From: Impatiens glandulifera
Taxonomy: Eukaryota; Streptophyta; Magnoliopsida; Ericales; Balsaminaceae
Reading direction: 5' to 3'
Length of the DNA: 64,000 nt
Assembly (NCBI RefSeq): GCF_907164915.1
Contig: NC_061862.1
Coordinates: 79,697,718 to 79,761,717, forward strand
Part shown: positions 34,486 through 46,043 of the stretch, in pieces
Position numbering within the stretch: position 1 is the stretch's first letter
How the letters are laid out: each line of letters opens with the position of its first letter
Notes under the pieces: generated by a model
Seen by the model: the letters and a program-made list of their open reading frames with translations, nothing else
Told to the model about the DNA's origin: nothing
Database searches by the model: none
Translations under genes and position numbers: made by a program

Positions 34486-35295
34486 TCACAGAAGAAGAGA
34501 CGATGATTGTAGTAGTAGCATTATTGCAGAGAGAATAACAACAACTAGTGATGATCCAGAGGAGAAAGAGAGTATTGTCGAACCTGAGCTTTTTCCTCCT
34601 CCTAGAGGCAGTTGGGTTGGGTTAACCTCGTTTGCCCCTGAAATTGGACTAGGAGCCTCAGCACCAGTAGCTGATGATGATGATGTTGATGGTCCAAGAG
34701 AACTATCAGGAGCCAACGCTGTACAAACAAACAAACAAACAAACAATCTCAATTTTCAAATAATCATTCATTACAATTTACAGCATCTAACAAACATATA
34801 CCTGGAGCAAGAACGCCAACGCTAACTGCAGACAATTTGAAGAGATAGATAAATAAAACAAGAAAGAAATTGAAAGTGAGATCTAGAAGAATGATAAAAA
34901 AAATAAGAGTACTAACTATCGCAATTGGTGAGAGGTGGATGAGAGAGACGGCAGACATCGGGAAGAGTCATGGCCTTGGTAACATTCAAAGTGACTCCGA
35001 ATTGAGCGCTGTTTCTGAAAGCGAAGCAGATACACTGAGCATTGTTTTTCAAAACAGTTTTGATACCTGAACAGCAAGTTCCTTGTGGTTTCTTATCGGT
35101 GCTTCCGGTGGAGACGTAAGACAAGCAATCGGCCATTTCCAGTACTAGATTAGTACAGTCGGACATCGGTGGTGGAGATTCAGGAGTACTTGCAGTGGCG
35201 GAGGACTGACCAACATTATTATTGCTCATCAGGAAGAAAACAGAGACAACGTACATTAGTAGAACGGGAACCGACTTCGACCTGATGATCTCCAT
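34486..35295 (-). CDS. GPI-anchored non-specific lipid transfer protein (LTPG)
   Basis: Three exons (35295-34917, 34825-34802, 34718-34486) encode 211 residues. An N-terminal hydrophobic signal peptide covers residues 1-30. The eight-cysteine motif follows at 47, 57, 74-75, 88/90, 115 and 125, in the canonical C-x9-C-x16-CC-x12-CxC-x24-C-x9-C order, which forms the lipid-binding fold. A Ser/Pro-rich stretch and a hydrophobic C-terminal tail (SLVVVILSAIMLLL) indicate GPI anchoring at the cell surface. Members of the family export cuticular or suberin lipids or act as arabinogalactan-type signals; which applies here cannot be told. The middle exon is only 24 bases. A TATA box lies about 70 bases upstream. 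Confidence 0.93.
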
Positions 35296-35365
35296 TGCAA
35301 AAGGACGGAATGTAAGAAGAAGGAAAATGGAAGATGCTAGTCAGGGTTTCTATGGTGGGTGGGGG

Positions 35366-35374
35366 CTTCTTATA
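35366..35374 (-). promoter_or_regulatory. TATA box of the LTPG gene
   Basis: TATAAGAAG on the minus strand, about 70-80 bases before the ATG at 35295. Confidence 0.5.
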
Positions 35375-35459
35375 CAGTTGAAGGAGACGAACGAACAAGA
35401 AAGGTAAAAGGGTTTCCTCGGGGGATGAGAGAGAGTTTGGCAACGAGAATCCTGCGTGT

Positions 35460-36425
35460 CATCGAAGCAACTTTATTAGTGTTCCTATTTGAATGCGGTT
35501 TTTTTTATTATTATAAAATATAAAAAAATATAAGAAGCTGTCCACGTTAGTGGGCCTTGTTTAAAATTTGAATTGTAATTTTTTTTATTTTTTTCATGGT
35601 TCAAGCGTTTTTTCATTTTTAATATATTATTTAAGTAAAAAAATTTATAAATATTACATTAAAAATTATTAAAAATCCCAAATAACTTACTATGACTTTT
35701 AAGATAAACCAGTAATAATAATTATAGAATTTGTGAATTATCTAATCAAGCATATACTTGTTCTCTTTAGAAATCTACAATATTAGGTAACTTGTTTGTG
35801 TTTTGTTCATAACTTTTCTTTATTTTTACTTTTTTATCCTGTCATGCTCATATGTTGTTTGATTTTAACAACTCTCATATGTCATGTTTATGTTATTTGG
35901 CTTAAACTATTCTTATAATTTGTATTATATATAAAATTTTAAAAATTAATGATAATAATTATATAAAAAAATTGACCAATAAATTTAATAAAAACACCTA
36001 TTTTTTTTTTTTTTGTTTAAAAGCAAACAAAAACACCTAAAAAGAAATAATTTACAAACATATATAAAAAAAAAAAAAAAGTGTTTTCAAACGAGACCTA
36101 AAAACCTTGATTTGGAGAGAGAGACAGACATTAGATATAGTTGAATGTGGTCGGTCTTTCTTTCTTACAAAATAATAATAGTATTATCATGGGCAGCACA
36201 TGGAAAGTCATTCTGTAGTGGAATTCCTACCATGTAAAAAATAAGTAGTAACCATCCGCTTTAAAATTATATTTTTATAATTTAATATTATTATTCTAAT
36301 GAGTTATAATTTATCATGAACAGAACATAATAACAACAACAAGATTAATTTACTTACATGATTGACAGAAAAATAATTTTACATATTTTAGAGAGTACTT
36401 ACAGTGCATGAGATGATGAATGATC
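35460..36425. other. AT-rich spacer between LTPG and PP2C genes
   Basis: No gene seen. The LTPG promoter lies at the left and the PP2C 3' end at the right; both genes read leftward. Confidence 0.6.
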
Positions 36426-39400
36426 TCATGATATGTTTGTTTTTACCAAAGATACAATTACGGTAACATCGTCCAGCTTTCCACCAGCATATTTTTCATA
36501 CCCAGCTGCACGAGCTTCGTCTGCAAATGGACTCCTGCAAGTTACCGATTTCCCTACCTCTTGTGCCCTCAAGGCAAGGATTTCCGCTATTTCCTGTTAA
36601 TAGTCATCGTAAAAGAACAACCAACTGATGAATGATGAAGACACAACAAATGGACCATAACTAGTAGGATACTAATATGTAATTATATAATGGCCATGAT
36701 TTGTCAAATATTTATCATTAGTTGTGGTGTCCTAATAGAAGTTAAAGAAGGTATAGTATTTTCATGAGTAATAATAATAAATTGGTATTTTTATAGTTAT
36801 ATATACATCAGTATCTGGTATGTAAGTTGGCCGGTTAAAACGATTAACTGAGCCATGGGGTGTCGGTTCAACATATATATAACCGCCATCAATTCGGTCT
36901 AAGAAAAAAAGAAGAGAAAATTGGCACCTGGGGTTTTGATTGAGCTTGCAATGATTTGGAGATTATTGATTTAATCTCTTCCTCATAGACATTGTCAAAC
37001 AGACCATCAGTTGCTGTAATAACCACATCACCATCATCCAGTTCAATCATGTCCTCCTGAAATCCATTATTACAAAGAGTAAATCAAAATATAGTGAGTT
37101 TCAGTCAACAATATTATGGTACAATAATTAACATACCTCTACAAATTTGAAGGGATTATCACCATTTCCAATCAGTAGAGGAAAGTTAAATTCATGATGC
37201 ATTGGCAGAGACCTTTTATAGATGGAGTTATTTCTTATCACTATAATTCTCGAGTCTCCAATATTTGCCACACGAAGCACCTGCTGACACTTCTAAATCT
37301 TAAGTCCATAACTCCACAAAGAAGATAAAGCTTCATTATCAATTCAGGCAATTGGAGACAGATGATCCTTTGAATCTACTGTGACTAATTGTGCAGAATC
37401 AAAGCAAAACACAACTCTTAATCTTACCTGACCATCAAAGTGAGCTACCAAAATTGTTGATAATCCACGAGATGCTGATTCATTAACACTTCTCTTAATA
37501 ACATCCACTGGACTAGTCCCTGAGTTATTTGAGGTTATATTTGCACATTTCTCCATCAATTCTCGGGCATAAATTCCTGGACTATTCCCTGAATTGTAGT
37601 ACAATAAACTGAAAGTTCTTCACACAAAGAATTATACATATTGTTAAATAAGTAATAGACATAAGATTTTTAACCAGCTATGCTGCTGAACTTTTCTTTA
37701 TTAATTTAGAAAAAAAAAAAACTAGCATAGGGTACCCTAAACCTCGGTTTCTCCTTCTATTATACTCATCTATGTCTAATTTCCCAGTAAATCATTACAA
37801 TGTAAAACACAAAATCCTTTGGTCTCTTGCTTTGTCTTTATTTTTCTATCAATGTTATCATAAAGTACTCTCTTGAGGAAGATGGTGGAGAACAAAATAA
37901 TGTACCTTCTATTGACCAATCACTGACTCCATCAGCCACACCAAACCAGCTCCCAGCTAAAAAATAAGCATCCTCTCCACCTGTCAATGCCTGGCATTTA
38001 TTATTGCAGGATTACTTACCTATTCTACCACCACCCTTAATGAGAGTACCGTGAGTTACGAAAACAACGACTTCATAAACATTTTTTTACATTCATCATT
38101 ACAGATTCTCTACAGGTATGCAAATCTTTGAGACGCCAAAAACAGAAGCTAGAATGGACCTTATGGGGAAATTAGAAGAATTGATTTTCTACACATTGTC
38201 TGATCATTGAGATTATTAGCATTAAAGCCCTTACATTATTTTAAAAAAAAAAGATCATTTGGTTAAAAGACACCTAGGGGCATCGAAAGTACTTAAGGCC
38301 CTTACATCTGTTGGAAAAAATGCATAATTATCTCCTTCTTGACAATGAAAAATATATTAATATGCTAAAATACCTTGGGATGTGGAAACAATGAAACACC
38401 ACAATGTATAACATATGCCTCCCTTGGCATTTTCTCCCTGTTCACATGCAAAGAAGAAGAATTATCATCGCAAGACAAATGAGAGAATCAGTGTTACTCT
38501 TTCTGGCATCTATATCAGAAGTTGTACCATTTATTAAAAATCCAATATTTAATTTCCTAAGCTATATTTATGTTTTACAAGTAAACCATTAACAACTTCA
38601 ATCAAATTGCTCACCTAGAGATCGTGGTCTGTTCTGATGATTCCACAAGATTGTTATTCTCCCCAGGAAAATCGGTTTCCTCTGTCTCAGTTTCAGCTGG
38701 AGCTATAAGGTCATTAGTCTGTTCACTAAAGTGGGTATCCACTGTCTCCCTTTTAAACAGTCCATATCCTAGAGATTCTACAAGATCAGTTTCTTCTGTT
38801 TTCACAAATTCTGCAGCATCCATTGGTCTAGTAGAACCATTGTTTTGGACATCAGCTGTTTCATTGGCAGCAGTGACATAGATCTACAAATAAAAAGTAT
38901 GAGAGATCTCAACTTCTTGTTTTCACAAATAATTCACACATTACACCAGAAAAGAAATAATATAACAATGCACCAAGTGACTGAACTTCTATGAGTATTG
39001 AGCACATGTATTAATACTATTCTAGCAAATCAGCTAGCTAGCTAGCTATAAGAACATATTAGGAACTTCATCAGCAAAGAGATTTCCCCGACAACATACA
39101 GTTATGTATGAGGGTTTATTGCAAATAGTTAAGCGAGTTTCCTAAAATGTTTAATCTATATCTTCTATGAGACTATAGTCTATACATAAGCTACTGTTTC
39201 AGTTAACATATAGATAATTGTCTTCATCATTTCTGGGGCTAATCTAAAAGTTGTGATTGGCTCTACTTGAAGTTGGACATTCTTTTTTGAAACCGTGACT
39301 TTTTCCTTAAAAGAGGCCAACACAACATTCTTAGTGATACGATGACAGGATACTGGAAAGCAAGAAATACGGAAATAAAAATGGTACCTGACCTGTGACT

Positions 39401-41274
39401 GTTCATACTCTTTTGTTTCAAGTGACCCTTCTGGTTCATGACTAACTTCTTCAACAAGAATAGGTTGAGAAAGTAGTTCCTTTGTGTCAAGTAACTCTTC
39501 TGGAATGTCACTGCTAACTTCTTGATCAAACTGAGATTCAGCCCCAACAACCTTGAACTCTGGTGCAACCTCAATCGCTTTTGGTTCATGAATAACCTCT
39601 TCAACAAGAATAGGTTGAGAAGGTAGTTCCTCCATGTCAAGTAACAGAATAGGTTGAGAAAGTAGTTCCTTCGTGCCAAGTAACTCTTCTGGAATGTCAC
39701 TGCTAGCTTCTTGATCAAACTCAGATTCAGCCCCAACTACCTTGGACTCTGGTGCAACCTCAATCGCTTTTGGTTCATGAATAACCTCTTCAACAAGAAT
39801 AGGTTGAGAAAGTAGTTCATTTGTGTCAAGTAACTCGCCTGGCATGTCACCACTAACTTCTTGATCAAGCACAGATTGAGCCACAAGCACAACCCCTTCT
39901 GGTTCATGACTAACTTCTCGATCAAGCACTGATTCAGCCCCAACTACAACCCCTTCTGGTTCATGACTAATTTCTTCAACAAGAATAGGTTGAGAAAGCA
40001 GTAGTTCCTTTTTGTCAAGTAACTCTCCTGGCATGTCACCTCTAACTACTTGATCAAGCATGGATTCAGTCCCATCCACCTTGGATTCTGGTGCAACCTG
40101 AACCCCTTCTGGTTCATGACTAACTTCTTCAACAAGAATAGGTTGAGAAAGCAGTAGTTCCTTTGTGTCAAGTAATTCTCCTGGCATGCCACCTCTAACT
40201 TCTTGATCAAGCACGGATTCAGTCCCAACGACCTTGGATTCTGGTGCAACCTGAATAATGTTACTCAATCCAACAGCTTCTTCATTATCAAAGTTCAGGT
40301 TAGCATCCACCACAAGATCTTCTGATTGATGGACTTTTGTGGTATCATTATGGTTGATACTACTCTCTCCTGCACTACCACTCGGTAACTCGGAAATCAA
40401 AACACTTGACTTATTTAATGAAGGTGCACTTTCTCCTTTACTCCCTTCTTGAAGAATCTCTTGCAGTGCACTTCCACCCTTCTCTGTGTTACCATTTTCA
40501 TCAAGCTGAGGAACATCATCATGTGCTACAGTTAAGTCATCTAAGTCATTCACAACAGCACTCTGCTCCTCATTTACTTGAAGACCAAGAACTACTTCAG
40601 TGCTACTTGAGTTACACACTGCAGAGGCAGAAACACATTGATGATCCTCGGAGCCAGAAGAACCATTTGTCTCAATATCAACCACTTCAGAAGCAGGTAC
40701 TTCTCTTTCATGAGTAGTTTCTGTAACATCATTAGCAGATATTGTAGAGGCGTCTCTCGTGACATGCTTCTCTTGTTCTCCATCCAAAACCTTGAGGCTG
40801 TTCAGTTTTTTATCACTTTCCTCTCTGATTCTGCGACTCACCTCACTCGGATCACCAAACCGAAACAAAATGCTGCCATCAGAATTCTCTGTGCCAGCAA
40901 TCATATTATATGTAAGATAAAAGTAAAGTCGATCTAGTCTTACTTAATAAAGTCCAGATAAAGCATTAAAAGCAAAGCGTAGATATATAAGATGAGTTTA
41001 ACAATGTCTTAACTACAATTTTGCAATCGATCAAGTATAAAGTCAAGTAGATGATCTTACCAGAGGTAGAAATGACATCCAAAGCCGATGACGAGGATGT
41101 GGATTTAGCGGAGACAGCAAAACGATTCCTGGAACTTCTTCTAATTCTTGTAAGAGTGCGAGGAGAGTGAACTGGAAGAGTAGAGAAAGATTTGGAAGGT
41201 GATGGACATGGTATGAGGAGAGATAAAGCGTTAAAAGATCGAGAATCGATTAAGGTATGGAAAAATTCAGCCAT
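36426..41274 (-). CDS. Protein phosphatase 2C, PP2C62-like, with expanded repeat region
   Basis: Nine exons (41274-41061, 40888-39393, 38883-38615, 38437-38374, 37990-37906, 37588-37428, 37280-37137, 37056-36928, 36593-36426) encode 909 residues without a break. The start at 41274 gives a Ser/Arg-rich N-terminus like a plastid transit peptide; an in-frame GTG further upstream was rejected. Residues 72-660 are acidic and disordered, with about five 40-60-residue repeats at roughly 282-562. The PP2C fold (about 660-905) has [30 protein letters not shown] and [10 protein letters not shown], so the metal-binding Asp residues are present. It is a Ser/Thr phosphatase of the class of Arabidopsis At4g33500 (PP2C62, recalled as about 720 residues); the extra length is in the repeats. 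Substrates are unknown. Confidence 0.9.
39417..40257 (-). repeat. In-frame coding repeat of the PP2C gene
   Basis: About five units of roughly 120-165 bases, plus a partial one, encode the pattern [12 protein letters not shown], then LDQEV, then [11 protein letters not shown], then [16 protein letters not shown]. One unit is shortened to a [16 protein letters not shown] remnant. Another contains an extra insertion ([13 protein letters not shown]). All length changes are multiples of three. Because of the repeats, the antisense strand also shows open frames, which are not genes. Confidence 0.9.
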
Positions 41275-41479
41275 AAATGCTGACAGGTTGAGACAGTCTC
41301 GCCTGATTATCACAGCGGCATTGCGATTGCATACTAAGGAAGGAAGGAAGGAAGCTTAGCGATTGAAGTTGCAGTTACAGCTAAAGGATGGATTTGTGTT
41401 GATGATGGAAGTAAGGTTAGAGAGAGAGGAGACGAAATTTGGACGATACAGTTGTGGATATTAGCAATTAGCAACTAAC

Positions 41480-42944
41480 AACAAAACAAAACAAAACTGT
41501 ATCTCACTTTTCTCCACATATAAAAATTTAGTAATACTAAAATTAAATTAGTTTATAATATAATTGTTAGGCGGACCCATTAGATGGTGCAGCCAAGCCC
41601 TCAAAATTCTAAGTCCATTTATTTCAAGGTTATGTTTTCATTAATCACTTATAATTATAAACTTATAAAATTAATATATTTTTTTTAAAAATTTAAGAGT
41701 TTAATTTAAAATAATATATAATAGGATAAAGACAATATACCTATCTTTTATAAAATAGACCATTTATCTCATATTTAAAAAATACATGTGTTTATCTCCA
41801 GTCAAATTTTCAGTGACCGACGCTAACGTGACAACTTTAAGTCAATAATAATTCATAACTCCAAAATTTTTTATTATTTTTTTGAAAATTCTAGTCAGAG
41901 ACATTACTTTGTAAGTTCGTGTTACCTTTCACTGATAATTTAATAATTCTTTGAATATTATAATGGGTGATGACCCTAGCAATTTTAAACAAAAATTCAT
42001 ATAGTTTATATCATCTAGAAATTATTACAATTGGAACTATAAATGCGATCAAATATGAAATTATACTAACAAACACCTTTGACATACTCTAAATCTAGTT
42101 TCTTCCTTCTTATGAGTAGTTTTATGTCATCTTATTCATAATAAGCTAGTTTCTTTATTAGACCGTAATAACTTATTCTCTAGAATCTATAAAATAACAT
42201 ATAAATCAATAGGGTCAGATGCGACATCATTTGATCTTTCTTCTTCAAATTCGGTGAAGAACATATACTTAGTTCACACATTGAACTTGTTAATCTGAAT
42301 TTTTTTTGGAAGAAATGATTGGGTAAGGAATTTGGGTGAGGGAATGACATGACGCAATTTAATTGACTAACAAAAATAAAATAATTTCTCTATTTTCTTC
42401 CTTTTCTCGCACTTTTTTCTTTTTTCAACCAATGAGGTGATATCACATGATTCCCTCTCTCATTTTCTCCTCTGTCACTCATCTTTTTTGTCACCGAAGG
42501 AGGTGAATTTTATGTCGCTTAGTGCTCTTAATAACGTTCTTTTTTGTGTTTGACTTTCATCTCCAGTCACATTCTTTTTCCTCATCTCCAAAACTGCAAT
42601 CTTTTTTTCGACAACGAAAAATTTGCTATTTGTGAATTATAAGAATGAATAGATTAGACTACATGTTGGCATGTCAGTGCCGCCGATAACCAGAAATTTG
42701 GTCGGAGGCAACATAAGTAATTTTTGAATTCTTTTAAACACGAAATAAAATGTATATTTATAAAAATACAGGGTACTTAAGGTCTTTATCCCATATATAA
42801 ATGTATAAAATTAATTTATAAAACAAATTATATTAGAAAAAATCATAATTATAAAACTAATTAAAATTATAAAATTTTAAGAATTTAATTATTAAAAAAT
42901 TTAATGTAGAAAGATATTATAATCTTAATAGGATGAATAAAGAG

Positions 42945-43021
<77 letters not shown>

Positions 43022-44331
43022 TTAATTTAAAATTTAAATGTTAAATAATATGACAAGTTTAAAAAAAAAGTTTATAACAGAAAATATTAATAAATGTATA
43101 ACTAATTGAGGGCGACTTAAAAAAAACTCAAACTTTTGAGTTCTGTAACGATAAATAATTGAGTAGAACAAACCAAATAAACCAATCAATTTGTGTTAAA
43201 TAATTGTTTATCAAATATTTTGAGAAACAATAAAAATTATTATGGGTATGAGTTATTAAACAATGTCCAAAAATATCATGCTAACACACCTCATCATTTA
43301 TTTATAGAGTAAAAATATGTTCTCTAAAGGTAAGATTAATTTCATTGAATCTTTATTAAATAAATGAAAAATAATTACTAATTCAACAATTACTTTATCT
43401 TCTTTATTGGTAATAATGAGACAAATACAAATTTAAAAATATATCACCAAAATAATCAGATGAAATAACAATAAACGATTTATCAACGATGGAGAGTATT
43501 ATTTTTTATATATTTTCTTTTTGAAAAAAATGGCTTATTTGTCACTATTAAAACCCAAAAAAGGAAAAAAAAAAATGACACGAGTTCGTTTGTATCAATC
43601 TTGATAATCCCTAGATTTGATACTTCAAAAACAAATGAATCAATCCATAAGAACAAATGAGTAAACAAACATTACAAACACATCACAAAATTAAAGCGCC
43701 TCATACCAATCTAATTTTGTGACTTCTTTAAACTTGATTTTCTATTTCCGACTTAGTTCCCAAATCCTGGGTGTGATTAATATACGTCTCCACGTGTGAA
43801 ATTGAGTGTGACCGTCAAAGATGATATCTCTCTAAACTTGATCTTCGGTTCTTCTAACTCTCGAGAAGACCCTAGCATTATCATTTGAATTATAAGAATT
43901 TGAAACGACAAATTCGATTCAACTAAATAAAATATTGAACCAAATAAATATAATACTAATTCAAATTTGAGTTATGAAAAAAACTAAAAAAATTTCTAAT
44001 ATACTAAAATAAAGTCATCAAAAAGAGATTAAAATAATTTTTCACCTAATGAATAAAAAAAAAATAGAAGTCTTCCATGACTAATCATACAATTAGATAA
44101 TATTTTTTTGTTTCTAATATATATATATAATACAATGGATGTACAAATAACTCACAATTTTATTTTATTTTTAATTCAAGAAATTAGTTAAAATTAAAAA
44201 AATAAAATCTCCTAACTGATTTATGGGGGGGCCATGAGAACTTATGGTGCATCCAAAAGAATTTCATGAAGAAGCAAAATAAATAAATTAAAAATGAGAA
44301 TGGGCAAGGATTAATGGATGAAAGTGTAAGT
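41480..44331. other. AT-rich spacer between the PP2C and LHCB6 promoters
   Basis: No gene seen. It contains the PP2C 5' flank, AT-rich sequence and a long TA microsatellite at 42945-43017. Confidence 0.65.
42945..43017. repeat. (TA)n microsatellite, about 36 units
   Basis: An uninterrupted TA run of about 72 bases, likely polymorphic. Confidence 0.95.
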
Positions 44332-44339
44332 CCACGTGG
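44332..44339 (+). promoter_or_regulatory. G-box in the LHCB6 promoter
   Basis: CCACGTGG, a perfect palindromic G-box, lies 229 bases before the LHCB6 ATG. An inverted CCAAT box (ATTGG, 44380-44384) follows, and an AT-rich TATA-like stretch lies near 44482-44492. G-boxes bind HY5/PIF-type factors in light-regulated antenna promoters; the role here is inferred. Confidence 0.55.
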
Positions 44340-44567
44340 TTGGTGAAGATGAAATAATGATGATGAATGTTATAATCTCATTGGTCAGAAATCTATCCTA
44401 ACAGAGCCTAGAGATCTCATTGCCAGATTTCACTCGTCCCCACTTGGCTACACTGCACCATACAGATATAGAGAGAACCGCATTATAATATATCAAGTAA
44501 ACAAACCAAACAGAAGAAGTAGAAGAACAACAATATTATCATTCAAAGCTACCTTTCTTATCAATCT

Positions 44568-45425
44568 ATGGCTGCAACCTCAGCTCCAGTTTTGAACGGG
44601 CTAAACTCTCCTTTCCTATCAGGTGGAAAGAGGAGCCAAACCCTCTTCTCTGCAGCTCACGTTTCAACCAGACTTCCCGCCGGAGCTCAGAAGAGGTTCA
44701 TTGTTGTCGCCGCCGCTGCTACTTCCAAGAAATCTTGGATTCCCGGTGTTACATTTGGCGGCAACTTAGTCGACCCCGAATGGCTCGACGGCTCGTAAGT
44801 CTAGCTAGCAACATTTTCTTTTATTCTTTTTCAAAAAAAAAAAAAGTTTAATATTTGTTTTGTATTGTATTTTAGTCTACCAGGAGATTTCGGGTTTGAC
44901 CCACTAGGATTAGGCAAGGATCCGGCATTTCTAAAGTGGTACCGAGAAGCAGAGTTGATCCACGGAAGATGGGCAATGGCTGCAGTGTTGGGTATTTTCG
45001 TGGGTCAGGCATGGAGTGGAGTCCCCTGGTTCGAGGCCGGGGCACAGCCAGGAGCTGTGGCCCCGTTCTCGTTTGGGACTCTTCTCGGTACTCAACTTCT
45101 TCTCATGGGATGGGTTGAGAGCAAGAGATGGGTTGATTTCTTCAACCCTGATTCCCAATCAGTTGAATGGGCTACACCGTGGTCGAGGACGGCCGAAAAC
45201 TTTGCAAACTTTACCGGGGAACAGGGTTACCCAGGTGGCAAGTTTTTCGACCCGTTAGCTTTAGCTGGAACTCTTAAGGATGGAGTTTACATTCCTGATA
45301 CGGATAAGTTGGAGAGATTGAAGCTGGCTGAGATTAAACATTCGAGGCTTGCAATGTTGGCTATGTTGATCTTTTATTTTGAAGCTGGACAAGGGAAAAC
45401 ACCCCTTGGAGCTCTAGGCTTGTAA
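44568..45425 (+). CDS. LHCB6: Chlorophyll a/b-binding protein CP24 (LHCB6), plastid
   Basis: Two exons (44568-44794 and 44876-45425) encode 258 residues. CP24 is the minor monomeric antenna of photosystem II that links the outer LHCII trimer to the core. A Ser/Ala/Arg-rich transit peptide covers about the first 50 residues. The mature part starts near [13 protein letters not shown] and carries both LHC motifs: helix [16 protein letters not shown] and helix [19 protein letters not shown], whose Glu, His and Arg bind chlorophyll. The CP24-specific stretches [26 protein letters not shown] and the C-terminal [12 protein letters not shown] distinguish it from other Lhc proteins. The single intron is at the usual early position. 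It is convergent with UPF2. Confidence 0.97.
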
Positions 45426-46043
45426 AACCTGATTTGTTATTATTATTATTAACTATCGAGCTACTACATAAATGTATATTTATTTTAATAATATTATTAT
45501 TATTATCAGACTTCAATGTGAACAACTTTTGTTTAGCATATATGATTAATTCATTCTCATTTCAAATTGAAAGCCTAAATGTCATATGATAAAAGCACAT
45601 TGTAGGTATCACAATAATATAAAGCATAAATGTGTTGGCAACATAAACTATAACTCCTCTCATAATAAGAAGCATATTTTATGAACAATCACCTCCTCCT
45701 CTATACACAAACTTGAACATGGTTAACTCTACTATCACCCGAGAATCTATCGCTGAGTCAGTCATTTCATAGGGCACAAACATGACCACACTCTCCATCC
45801 GAGTTGCATTAATCATCTAGGGTTTATACCAACCATCCCAACCCAAACTGATTTACTCATCATACTATATGAAAGTTGACTATTACCAGAGTTATAATAA
45901 GCACACTATTCAAAGGTCTCACTCACTTGGGGTATACCTGAAAAGAACACATTGTGTTCTAGGGTTTATGACGTCAAGCAAACCGTATGTCGTCGGACAA
46001 ACGCTCTTTTTATACCAAACTTTATCGTTAAATGAGCCAATTT
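45426..46043. other. Convergent intergenic region, LHCB6 and UPF2 3' ends
   Basis: The two genes face each other across about 620 bases. The LHCB6 side has an ATT-rich stretch (45440-45510) that probably holds polyadenylation signals. No gene is seen. Confidence 0.6.

Noticed and set aside
40406..40937. Plus-strand open frames of about 100 codons
   Set aside because: They are antisense to the coding sequence of the PP2C acidic region; biased composition keeps several frames open.
45016..45258. 80-codon second frame within LHCB6 exon 2
   Set aside because: It is a shadow of the strongly conserved CP24 frame.
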